This document shows, in pieces, positions 1-6,582 of a stretch of DNA of 11,792 bases; position 1 is the first letter of the stretch, and each line of letters starts with the position of its first letter. The notes under the pieces were generated by a model that ran no database searches, was not told the DNA's origin, and saw only the letters and a list, made by a program, of their open reading frames with translations. A program made the position numbers and the translations under genes. The stretch is from Balneolaceae bacterium (lineage in GTDB: Bacteria; Bacteroidota; Rhodothermia; Balneolales; Balneolaceae): contig SLGA01000035.1 in assembly GCA_007123985.1 (NCBI GenBank), positions 1 through 11,792 of the forward strand. The letters run 5' to 3'.

Positions 1-19
1 AAAATAAGCATTTCCATTT

Positions 20-49
20 GGCACGTATTTTTATATGTGCCTTTTTTTT
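20..49 (+). terminator. Rho-independent terminator of an upstream gene
   Basis: An 8-bp stem (GGCACGTA at 20-27 with TATGTGCC at 34-41, one G-T wobble) closes a 6-nt loop and is followed by eight T at 42-49. It ends a plus-strand gene lying left of the window. In many bacteria rpsO (ribosomal protein S15) precedes pnp, but nothing of that gene is visible here. Confidence 0.8.
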
Positions 50-84
50 ATCTGCCCATTTCGAACGCTAACCATAAGAAATAG

Positions 85-151
85 CAGATATGTTTATTAG
101 ACGACAAAAGACGAAATAATAAGTTAGACGACAATTTAGAAAACAGATATG
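85..151 (+). repeat. Short direct repeats in the pnp leader
   Basis: TTAGACGACAA occurs exactly at 97-107 and 124-134. The octamer CAGATATG occurs at 85-92 and again at 144-151, where its ATG is the pnp start codon. The first ATG (90-92) opens a tiny frame that stops at 119. The arrangement suggests a duplicated leader segment. In enterobacteria pnp is autoregulated through its 5' leader, but no equivalent mechanism is shown here. The function is unknown. Confidence 0.5.
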
Positions 152-2263
152 AAAGAAGATTTTAGAAGTGTAGAATTTGCACCCGGAAAAACAATTTCGG
201 TAGAAACCGGAAGATTAGCCAAACTGGCAGACGGTGCAGTGATGGTACGAATGGGCGATACAATGGTACTTTGTACTGTGGTAAGTGCTAAAGATGCAAA
301 ACCGGGACAGGATTTTTTCCCAATGGTTGTTGATTTAAGAGAAAGTTTTACAGCTGCCGGTAAATTCCCGGGCGGTTTTATGAAAAGAGAGGGACGTCCA
401 TCAGACAGTGAAACACTTGCAAGCCGATTGATCGACAGAAGTTTGCGTCCGCTCTTCCCGAAAGGTTATTACAATGAAACCCAATTTATTTGCCAGGTAT
501 TTTCATCAGACGGACAAAATCAGGCTGACGTTTTAGGAGCTTTTGGGGCTTCCGCAGCCACACATATTTCATCGATTCCATTCGACGGTCCAATGTCTCA
601 GGTGAAAGTAGGCCGCATTAACGGCGAATTTGTTATCAATCCAACCATTGATGAGCTCAAAGAGAGCGATATGGATATGATTGTTGCCGGTACTGCCGAT
701 AGCGTTCTGATGATCGAAGGCGAGATGAAAGAGATCAGCGAAAAAGAGATGCTTGAGGCAGTTAAAGCCGGGCATAAAGCGATTGTGAAATTGTGTGAGT
801 TCCAGGAAGAGCTCAGAAAAGAGTTTGGAGTTGAGAAGCGTGAATTCACACCAGAAGAAGGGAATACCCCACTCGAAGAGAAAGTAGCAACTTTGGTTGG
901 TGACCGCCTAAAAGGTATAGTTGGTATGGGTCTTAGCAAAGAAGAGTTTGGCTCACAATTAAGCGAACTGAAGTCTGAAATTAAAGAGACGATCACTGCT
1001 GAAGAAGAGTACGAAGAAGCCGGTGGTGAAATTTCAGCCATATTTGGTGATTTAGTAAAAGATGCAGTTCGCAATATGATTCTTGAGGACAAGAAACGAA
1101 TTGACGGACGCGGACCTGAAGATATCAGAGATATTTGGACACAAGTTGGATATTTGCCAAGAACACACGGTTCTGCCATCTTCTCTCGGGGTGAAACACA
1201 GGCTCTTATTTCTGTAGCTCTCGGTACGAAACGTGATGCGCAAAGTGTGGATACACTCTTCCAGGAGGAGGACCAAACATTTATGCTGCATTACAACTTC
1301 CCTCCATACTGTGTTGGCGAAGCAGGATTTTTAAGAGGACCTGGACGGCGAGAAATTGGTCACGGTCACCTTGCTGAAAGAGCACTCAAAATGGTGCTTC
1401 CCGATTTTGAAGAATTCGGGTATGTAATCCGGGTTCGTTCAGATATCACCGAATCTAACGGTTCATCATCCATGGCATCTGTTTGCGGTGGCTCGATGGC
1501 GATGATGGATGCTGGTGTTCCTCTGCCAAAACCGGTTGCAGGTATCGCAATGGGTATGATTGTGGGTGAAAACAACACCGTTGTGCTTTCCGATATACAG
1601 GGTGAAGAGGATTTCATGGGCGACATGGACTTCAAAACTGCTGGTACAGCTGATGGTATCACAGCCACACAAATGGATATGAAAGTTCAGGGAATTACCT
1701 TCGAAATAATTGAAGAAGCTCTTGAACAGGCTCATAAAGGAAGATTACACATCCTTGAAAAAATGGCTGAAACCATTTCAGCATCACGAGAAACACTATC
1801 GAAGTATGCTCCGCAGTTTGTACGAATGACAATTGATGGCGACAGCATTGGCGCAGTAATTGGTCCCGGCGGTAAGGTTATCCAGACGCTTCAAAAAGAG
1901 ACAGATACTGAAATCTGGATTGAAGAAGATGAAAGCGGAAAAGGACAAATTACAATCTCTGCTGATAATCTTGACAAAGCAGAAGCAGCCAAGAAACGTA
2001 TTCAGGGTATTGCCGGACAACTTGATGAGGGTGCTACCTATCAGGGTACAGTGAAAGCGATTAAAGAGTACGGTGCTTTTGTGGAGATTGTACCGGGTAA
2101 AGAAGGGTTGCTTCATATCTCAGAACTTGAGCACGGACACGTGAAGAAAGTTGAAGATGTAATCTCAGTTGGAGATCAGATTGATGTGAAACTTCTTAAA
2201 GTTGAGCATGGCGGTAAATTGAGACTTTCCAGAAAGGCTCTGCTGCCAAATGATGAAGAGTAA
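149..2263 (+). CDS. pnp: Polyribonucleotide nucleotidyltransferase (PNPase)
   Basis: This enzyme degrades RNA phosphorolytically from the 3' end in the cytoplasm, releasing nucleoside diphosphates, and can work in reverse to add tails. The 704-residue length is normal for bacterial PNPase and all domains are present in order. The first RNase PH-like domain spans about 10-145, followed by an alpha-helical linker to about 310. The second RNase PH domain spans about 312-545, then KH at about 556-620 and S1 at about 628-697. In the catalytic core the phosphate-binding SSS is at 439-441. D488, D494 and K496 align with E. coli D486, D492 and K494. The KH loop GPGG is at 572-575. S1 begins around GTVKAIKEYGAFVEI. 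The start ATG follows an A-rich leader without a Shine-Dalgarno sequence. The gene appears monocistronic between two terminators. Confidence 0.98.
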   Translation: MKEDFRSVEFAPGKTISVETGRLAKLADGAVMVRMGDTMVLCTVVSAKDAKPGQDFFPMVVDLRESFTAAGKFPGGFMKREGRPSDSETLASRLIDRSLRPLFPKGYYNETQFICQVFSSDGQNQADVLGAFGASAATHISSIPFDGPMSQVKVGRINGEFVINPTIDELKESDMDMIVAGTADSVLMIEGEMKEISEKEMLEAVKAGHKAIVKLCEFQEELRKEFGVEKREFTPEEGNTPLEEKVATLVGDRLKGIVGMGLSKEEFGSQLSELKSEIKETITAEEEYEEAGGEISAIFGDLVKDAVRNMILEDKKRIDGRGPEDIRDIWTQVGYLPRTHGSAIFSRGETQALISVALGTKRDAQSVDTLFQEEDQTFMLHYNFPPYCVGEAGFLRGPGRREIGHGHLAERALKMVLPDFEEFGYVIRVRSDITESNGSSSMASVCGGSMAMMDAGVPLPKPVAGIAMGMIVGENNTVVLSDIQGEEDFMGDMDFKTAGTADGITATQMDMKVQGITFEIIEEALEQAHKGRLHILEKMAETISASRETLSKYAPQFVRMTIDGDSIGAVIGPGGKVIQTLQKETDTEIWIEEDESGKGQITISADNLDKAEAAKKRIQGIAGQLDEGATYQGTVKAIKEYGAFVEIVPGKEGLLHISELEHGHVKKVEDVISVGDQIDVKLLKVEHGGKLRLSRKALLPNDEE

Positions 2264-2286
2264 GTAACTCTCTTTCAAACACATTC

Positions 2287-2322
2287 AAAAGCGGCTTCAT
2301 TTATTTTAGAGCCGCTTTTTTT
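2287..2322. terminator. Bidirectional terminator between pnp and the E1 gene
   Basis: A perfect 10-bp stem (AAAAGCGGCT at 2287-2296 with AGCCGCTTTT at 2310-2319) has a 13-nt loop and a T run to 2322. The A run on the left arm supplies a T run for the opposite strand. It can therefore end both pnp and the convergent minus-strand E1 gene, whose stop codon lies at 2327-2329. Confidence 0.85.
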
Positions 2323-2326
2323 ATGC

Positions 2327-4315
2327 TTAATAGGCAATTAGTTCGTCCAGCTTCTTTTTTAATCTGTGATTAGCCAGATAACCATTCTCCAGCTCTCTGC
2401 TGAACGGGATAGGGGTATGTAAGGATGAGCACCGCAGTACAGGTGCATCCAGAAAGCCAAATGCCCTCTCTGTTATACCTGCTGAAATTTCACTCATCGG
2501 TCCCAAAACTTCTGAGGGTTCTTGCAGTAACAAAACTTTACCGGTTTTTTTCACTGAATGGATTATGGTCTCCCAGTCAATTGGTGCAAGACTTCTGAGG
2601 TCGATAATCTCGATATTAACATCGTTCTCCTCATACGTTAAAGATTCTTCCAGTGCCCAGTGAACACCCATTCCATAGGTAACAATTGTCAAATCATTAC
2701 CCTCTTTCACTACATTCGCTTTTGTTAAATCCACTATTTTACAGTGATTTTCCGTAATGGATTTAACACTTCTATAAAGCTTTTTATGTTCAAAGAAGAG
2801 AACAGGATTGGGATCATATAATGATGTGTAGAGCATATGTTGAGCATCTTCTGCAGATGAAGGTACCAAAACCCGTAAACCGGGGAGTTGCATAAACCAG
2901 CTTTCAGGGCTTTGTGAATGGAAAGGACCAGCAGCAACTCCGCCTCCATGCGGGGCCCGTATAGTAACGTTTATGTCAGGCATCCAGCGATATCTTCCCT
3001 TCGACAGATTGTTAACAATCTGATTAAAACCACACGAGATAAAGTCCGCAAATTGCATTTCAACCACAGGTTTAAACCCTTCCATTGCCAAACCGATAGC
3101 TGCACCGATAATTCCGGATTCGATGATGGGAGTGTTCCGAATTCTCTCTCTGCCGTATTTGTCAAGAAACCCTTCCGAAACTTTAAATACACCACCATAC
3201 TCTGCAATATCCTGGCCCATCAATATGAATGATTCATCTTCATCGAAAGCTTGTTCGTGGGCAAATTTGATGGCATCAACCATTCGCTTTTCAGAAGATG
3301 GATGCGATTTTCCGTTTAAAGAGTTTGCCGGCTGGCTTCGGAGCTCAGATCGTTTGATTTCTCTTGACTCCTCAAATACTGGCAAGGGTGCTTTAAGTGC
3401 TTTTTCCAGGTCTTTCGTAAATATAGTTTTTACCTCATTTCGTATGTTGATGCGCTGATCGTCACCGGCCAGTATTCCTTCATCGCGCATCCAGTTTTCA
3501 AACTGTAAAATGGGATCCCTTTTTTTCCATATTTCTACTTTTTCATCGGGTATATAGAATGTGCCTGAAGCTTCTTCATGGCCGCGCATACGGAATGTTT
3601 TTGCCTCTATGAGAACCGGAGTGCCATTAAGAGCCGTGCTTTTTGCCTCTTCAATAGCTTGCTGCATTTCAAAAAAGTTATTTCCATCTGCAAGAATTCC
3701 TTTCATGCCGTACCCTTTTGCACGGTCGACCAGATTTTCGCAGGCATATTGTTCTGAAGTGGGAGTAGATAAACCGTACCCATTATTTTCAATGAGGTAA
3801 ATAACCGGCAAATTCCAGACTGCTGCAAGATTGCATGCCTCATGGAAATCTCCTTCACTTGTGGCTCCGTCACCGCAAAAACTAACAGCAATATTGCCGG
3901 TATCCCGAAGTTTGTTGGCAAGTGCTACACCTGCTGCTACCGGCATGGTTGCTGCAAGATGAGATATCATTCCGAAGATTTTTTTCTCGGGGATACCAAA
4001 ATGAAAGGAGCGATCACGACCGCCAGTATAGCCATCTGCCCGGCCCATCAGCTGGCAGAAGAGTTTGTATAAGGGGACATTTCGGGTTGTAAAAACCCCG
4101 AGATTTCTATGCATTGGAAAGATGTAATCCTCATCTTCAAGTGTTCGCCCTACAGCAACTGAAATAGCCTCCTGACCAATTCCCGAAAACCATTTGCTGA
4201 TTTTATTCTGTCTTAGAAGATTCAGCATACGTTCTTCGATCATTCTTGGCAGAAGCAAATCCTTGTAAATGCTTAATGCACGCTCTTTAGAAATTTTTTT
4301 TGCAGGGGCTATCAT
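2327..4315 (-). CDS. Branched-chain 2-oxoacid dehydrogenase E1, fused alpha and beta subunits
   Basis: This is a thiamine-diphosphate-dependent dehydrogenase E1 with both subunits in one chain. It decarboxylates a 2-oxoacid and passes the acyl group to the lipoyl domain of E2. The alpha part spans about 10-315. It carries the ThDP motif GDGATSEGDFHEA (148-160) closing at NN 177-178. After a polar linker at about 316-345, the beta part spans about 346-660, with E399 in IIESGI and H466 in GPFHSQSPE. Such fusions annotated as branched-chain or 2-oxoisovalerate dehydrogenase E1 are common in Bacteroidota; pyruvate or acetoin as substrate cannot be excluded. An in-frame ATG at 4423 exists, but the 36 extra residues are hydrophobic, cysteine-rich and unlike the family. 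I therefore choose ATG at 4315 (MIAPAKKISKERA), giving 662 residues. No E2 or E3 gene is nearby. Confidence 0.9.
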   Translation of the reverse strand: MIAPAKKISKERALSIYKDLLLPRMIEERMLNLLRQNKISKWFSGIGQEAISVAVGRTLEDEDYIFPMHRNLGVFTTRNVPLYKLFCQLMGRADGYTGGRDRSFHFGIPEKKIFGMISHLAATMPVAAGVALANKLRDTGNIAVSFCGDGATSEGDFHEACNLAAVWNLPVIYLIENNGYGLSTPTSEQYACENLVDRAKGYGMKGILADGNNFFEMQQAIEEAKSTALNGTPVLIEAKTFRMRGHEEASGTFYIPDEKVEIWKKRDPILQFENWMRDEGILAGDDQRINIRNEVKTIFTKDLEKALKAPLPVFEESREIKRSELRSQPANSLNGKSHPSSEKRMVDAIKFAHEQAFDEDESFILMGQDIAEYGGVFKVSEGFLDKYGRERIRNTPIIESGIIGAAIGLAMEGFKPVVEMQFADFISCGFNQIVNNLSKGRYRWMPDINVTIRAPHGGGVAAGPFHSQSPESWFMQLPGLRVLVPSSAEDAQHMLYTSLYDPNPVLFFEHKKLYRSVKSITENHCKIVDLTKANVVKEGNDLTIVTYGMGVHWALEESLTYEENDVNIEIIDLRSLAPIDWETIIHSVKKTGKVLLLQEPSEVLGPMSEISAGITERAFGFLDAPVLRCSSLHTPIPFSRELENGYLANHRLKKKLDELIAY

Positions 4316-4329
4316 TAATACTATTTTTG
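4299..4329 (+). promoter_or_regulatory. Candidate Bacteroidota-type promoter for the polyamine cluster
   Basis: TTTG at 4299-4302 and TATTTTTG at 4322-4329 are separated by 19 bases. This fits the Bacteroidota sigma consensus TTTG-N17-23-TAnnTTTG. Transcription would start near 4336, leaving a leader of about 140 nt before speD. The -33 element lies inside the first codons of the divergent E1 gene. Short AT-rich matches can arise by chance. Confidence 0.35.
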
Positions 4330-4353
4330 TGTGTAATTTAACTGTCTTTACGA

Positions 4354-4368
4354 GTGAACAGTGTTCGC
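4354..4368. promoter_or_regulatory. Inverted repeat in the E1/speD divergent region
   Basis: GTGAACAGTGTTCGC has arms GTGAAC and GTTCGC around a 3-nt centre, with one G-T mismatch if read as a duplex palindrome. It lies between the divergent E1 and speD genes, just downstream of the candidate plus-strand promoter. It could be an operator for a dimeric regulator or a small hairpin in the speD leader. No regulator is identified. Confidence 0.3.
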
Positions 4369-4474
4369 AACAAATAAATAAAAAATCTGACCATATGGAC
4401 AGGAACAAAAGGCAATTTATCAATCATTATCTTACCAAAACTTAGATATTAATAGTAATACAGGACGATAACAA

Positions 4475-4879
4475 ATGGAAGCACTTGGAAGACAAATTCT
4501 TGTAGAGTTTTACGACTGTGACCAGTCTAAATTAAATGATGTAAGTTACGTAGAAACTTCACTCATACAGGCAGCAAAAGCATCCCGGGCTACACTCATT
4601 TCTCACAATTTTCACAAATTCAGCCCCTATGGAGTTAGTGGGGTAGTAGTAATTGCCGAATCCCACATTGCCATTCATACCTGGCCGGAGTACAATTACG
4701 CAGCTGTTGATATATTTACCTGTGGTGATACCATTGATCCCTGGGTGATTCAGGAATATCTGAAAGACAGCTTTGAATCAAAAAACGTATCAAGCATGGA
4801 AATGAAAAGAGGCATGTTTAAAGTGCCGGAAGGGCAAAAACTTCTTTTCAAACCAAACCAGGAATATCAAACCAATTAA
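4475..4879 (+). CDS. speD: S-adenosylmethionine decarboxylase proenzyme
   Basis: This enzyme makes decarboxylated SAM, the aminopropyl donor for spermidine synthesis. It is a pyruvoyl enzyme: the proenzyme cleaves itself between E62 and S63 (AESHIAIHTWPE) and the serine becomes the pyruvoyl group. S55, H68 and C83, the residues that assist processing and catalysis in the short class 1B enzymes such as that of Thermotoga maritima, all occupy the same positions. The 134-residue length fits that class, whose chains dimerise. The start ATG follows GACGATAACAA. The next gene begins 12 bases after the stop, so the two are almost certainly co-transcribed. A divergent promoter region separates it from E1. 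Confidence 0.95.
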   Translation: MEALGRQILVEFYDCDQSKLNDVSYVETSLIQAAKASRATLISHNFHKFSPYGVSGVVVIAESHIAIHTWPEYNYAAVDIFTCGDTIDPWVIQEYLKDSFESKNVSSMEMKRGMFKVPEGQKLLFKPNQEYQTN

Positions 4880-4891
4880 ACGTTTTCAATT

Positions 4892-5368
4892 ATGATGGTA
4901 AAAACCCCAGACATGTATTGCCTTGTGAAAGGTGCAGCTGAAGGACGTACACGCCTGAATGCATTTGATAAAGCTCTCTTAGAAGCCGGAGTGGGCGACA
5001 CCAACCTGATGCGAATGAGCAGCATTTTACCTCCCGCAGCTGAGGAAATTTCCGTTAACGAACTTGTTCTTCCGAAGGGCGGCCTGATTCCGCTTGCCTA
5101 CGCAACGATCGACAGTACTACACCAGGGAGAATGATTTCAGGCGCCATAGCCGTAGGTATCCCCGAGGATGACAGAGAACCTGGAGTAATTATGGAATTT
5201 GAAGACCATGCACCTCTATCAACGGTTGAAGAGATTGTTCGCCAGATGGTTGTTGATGGTTTCGAATATCGTAACAGAAAGCTTAAAGAAATTAAAACCA
5301 TCGGAATAGAACACAAAGTTGAACAGTGTGCTGCTGTTTTTGCTGCTGCTGTTCTTTGGTACAAATAA
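4892..5368 (+). CDS. pdaD: Pyruvoyl-dependent arginine decarboxylase
   Basis: The product converts arginine to agmatine and carbon dioxide without pyridoxal phosphate. The proenzyme is expected to cleave at S43-S44 in NLMRMSSILPPAAEE, the site conserved with the Methanocaldococcus jannaschii enzyme, leaving an N-terminal pyruvoyl group on the beta chain. The 158-residue length is typical. Acidic residues in VIMEFEDHAP (about 99-108) lie where the family has its catalytic glutamate. Two adjacent ATG codons (4892 and 4895) are possible starts. The gene sits between speD and speE, so a biosynthetic polyamine role is more likely than acid resistance. No agmatinase, agmatine deiminase or arginine/agmatine antiporter gene is in the window. 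Confidence 0.93.
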   Translation: MMVKTPDMYCLVKGAAEGRTRLNAFDKALLEAGVGDTNLMRMSSILPPAAEEISVNELVLPKGGLIPLAYATIDSTTPGRMISGAIAVGIPEDDREPGVIMEFEDHAPLSTVEEIVRQMVVDGFEYRNRKLKEIKTIGIEHKVEQCAAVFAAAVLWYK

Positions 5369-5436
5369 TTACCGATGTATTGCCTTCATTTTATTTCATC
5401 CCCCCACTAATTTTCATCTGCTAACTACATTAAGAT

Positions 5437-6288
5437 ATGCCTCTTCAGTATAATGAGTATTACAATGAACAGACCGGACTTACCATCGGCCTGAAAAAAC
5501 TGCTTTTCTCTGTTCAATCCGACTTTCAGTTGGTTGAAGTTTATGAAACTGATACCTGGGGAAATCTGATGACGATAGACGGCATGGTGATGCTGAGCGA
5601 GAAAGATGAATTTGTGTACCATGAAATGCTTGCACACACGGCAATGTTTACGCATCCAAATCCGGAAAGAGTACTGATAATTGGTGGCGGAGACGGAGGT
5701 ACAGCTCGTGAAGTTTTAAAACATGCATCCGTGAAGAAGGTTGATATGGTTGAGATTGACAAGACGGTTGTTGATGCTTCGAAACTGCATTTTCCAGGTG
5801 TTGGAGATTTTGAAAATCCAAAGCTCAACGTGCTTTATGAGGATGGGATCGCTTTTGTTAAAAATGTGAAGTCACCTTACGATGTTATCATTATTGATGG
5901 TTCTGATCCTGTAGGCCCGGCTGAGGGTCTATTTGAGAAAGACTTTTATCAGTTCTGTTTCGATGCATTAAGTGATGATGGTGTGCTTACTGCTCAGACA
6001 GAGAGCCCCTGGGTTGAATCGTATTATCCAAGTATGAAGAAAGTATTTTACGCACTGGAGGATCTTTTTCCGGTTTCTAAAATGTATTTAAGTTTTATTC
6101 CCCTTTATCCTGCCGGCATGTGGTCTATGGCATGTGCATCAAAGAGAGAAGATCCACTTGACGACAACGTTTTGAGTAAAATCAGAAGCTCGGTGGATCA
6201 AATTCCAGGCCTGAGATACTATAATGCTGATGTACACTCCGGCTCTTTCGCACTACCAAATTTTGTGAAAGATATCATCGAGAGATAA
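5437..6288 (+). CDS. speE: Polyamine aminopropyltransferase (spermidine synthase)
   Basis: The enzyme transfers the aminopropyl group of decarboxylated SAM to an amine acceptor. Its 283 residues include an N-terminal beta domain (about 1-60) with YHEMLAH at 61-67. The Rossmann-fold methyltransferase-like core has GGGDGG at 83-88 and VEID at 105-108. The acceptor-binding loop DGSDPVGPAE runs from 154 to 163. This loop closely resembles putrescine-using spermidine synthases. Because the neighbouring gene makes agmatine, an agmatine acceptor (as in Thermus) is also possible. It is the last gene of the speD-pdaD-speE cluster, 68 bases after pdaD. The ATG at 5437 gives the family's normal N terminus. 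Confidence 0.95.
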   Translation: MPLQYNEYYNEQTGLTIGLKKLLFSVQSDFQLVEVYETDTWGNLMTIDGMVMLSEKDEFVYHEMLAHTAMFTHPNPERVLIIGGGDGGTAREVLKHASVKKVDMVEIDKTVVDASKLHFPGVGDFENPKLNVLYEDGIAFVKNVKSPYDVIIIDGSDPVGPAEGLFEKDFYQFCFDALSDDGVLTAQTESPWVESYYPSMKKVFYALEDLFPVSKMYLSFIPLYPAGMWSMACASKREDPLDDNVLSKIRSSVDQIPGLRYYNADVHSGSFALPNFVKDIIER

Positions 6289-6325
6289 GTTTACAACTCA
6301 CCAAACTACAACACTGCACGACATT

Positions 6326-6360
6326 GGCTTAGACTAAAAAAGCGCTTTTAAGCCTATTTT
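6326..6360 (+). terminator. Weak terminator-like hairpin after speE
   Basis: GGCTTA at 6326-6331 pairs with TAAGCC at 6349-6354. The inner segment also contains the self-complementary AAAAGCGCTTTT (6338-6349), so alternative pairings compete. TATTTT follows at 6355-6360. It is placed to end the polyamine transcript, but the T tract is broken by an A and the loop is large. Confidence 0.4.
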
Positions 6361-6507
6361 ACTCTCAAACTTTCAAAAAGAAGTGAAAATTATTTGTAAA
6401 AAGAGCTTCTTTAATGGAGCTGATTTAGCCTTCCAATCTCATTAAATAATTGCCTGACAATGACGTGAGAAGAGAGTTTATTTTACTCTCAAAAGTTGAA
6501 CTCTCAA
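6355..6507 (+). repeat. Direct and inverted repeats upstream of the rhodopsin gene
   Basis: TATTTTACTCTCAAA occurs exactly at 6355-6369 and 6479-6493, 124 bases apart. A third partial copy, ACTCTCAA, lies at 6500-6507. The second copy also forms an inverted repeat with GAGAGT at 6472-6477 across a 7-base spacer. The copies fill the intergenic region between speE and the rhodopsin start and may be binding sites for a regulator. No clear TTTG/TAnnTTTG promoter is visible in 6289-6582, which otherwise holds no gene. Confidence 0.5.
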
Positions 6508-6582
6508 TAAAATGTGATGGTTTTACATGTAATTGATACTCTGAACGATGAGTATCCAACCTTAAACAAACCACACATAAAA

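Noticed and set aside
598..1179. Long minus-strand open frame inside pnp (193 codons)
   Set aside because: It lies entirely within the well-conserved pnp coding sequence, is rich in serine and low-complexity runs, and shows no recognisable domain. It is an antisense shadow.
4316..4423. N-terminal extension of the E1 protein from ATG 4423
   Set aside because: The 36 extra residues are hydrophobic, cysteine-rich and unlike E1 N termini, and they would occupy the divergent promoter region. ATG 4315 fits better.
4336..4474. SAM or polyamine riboswitch in the speD leader
   Set aside because: Apart from the short GTGAAC/GTTCGC inverted repeat, I could not find the paired helices expected of known SAM riboswitch classes.
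6514..6582. Upstream GTG/ATG starts for the rhodopsin
   Set aside because: The 23-residue extension has no counterpart in KR2, while ATG 6583 restores the family N terminus and has an A-rich leader.
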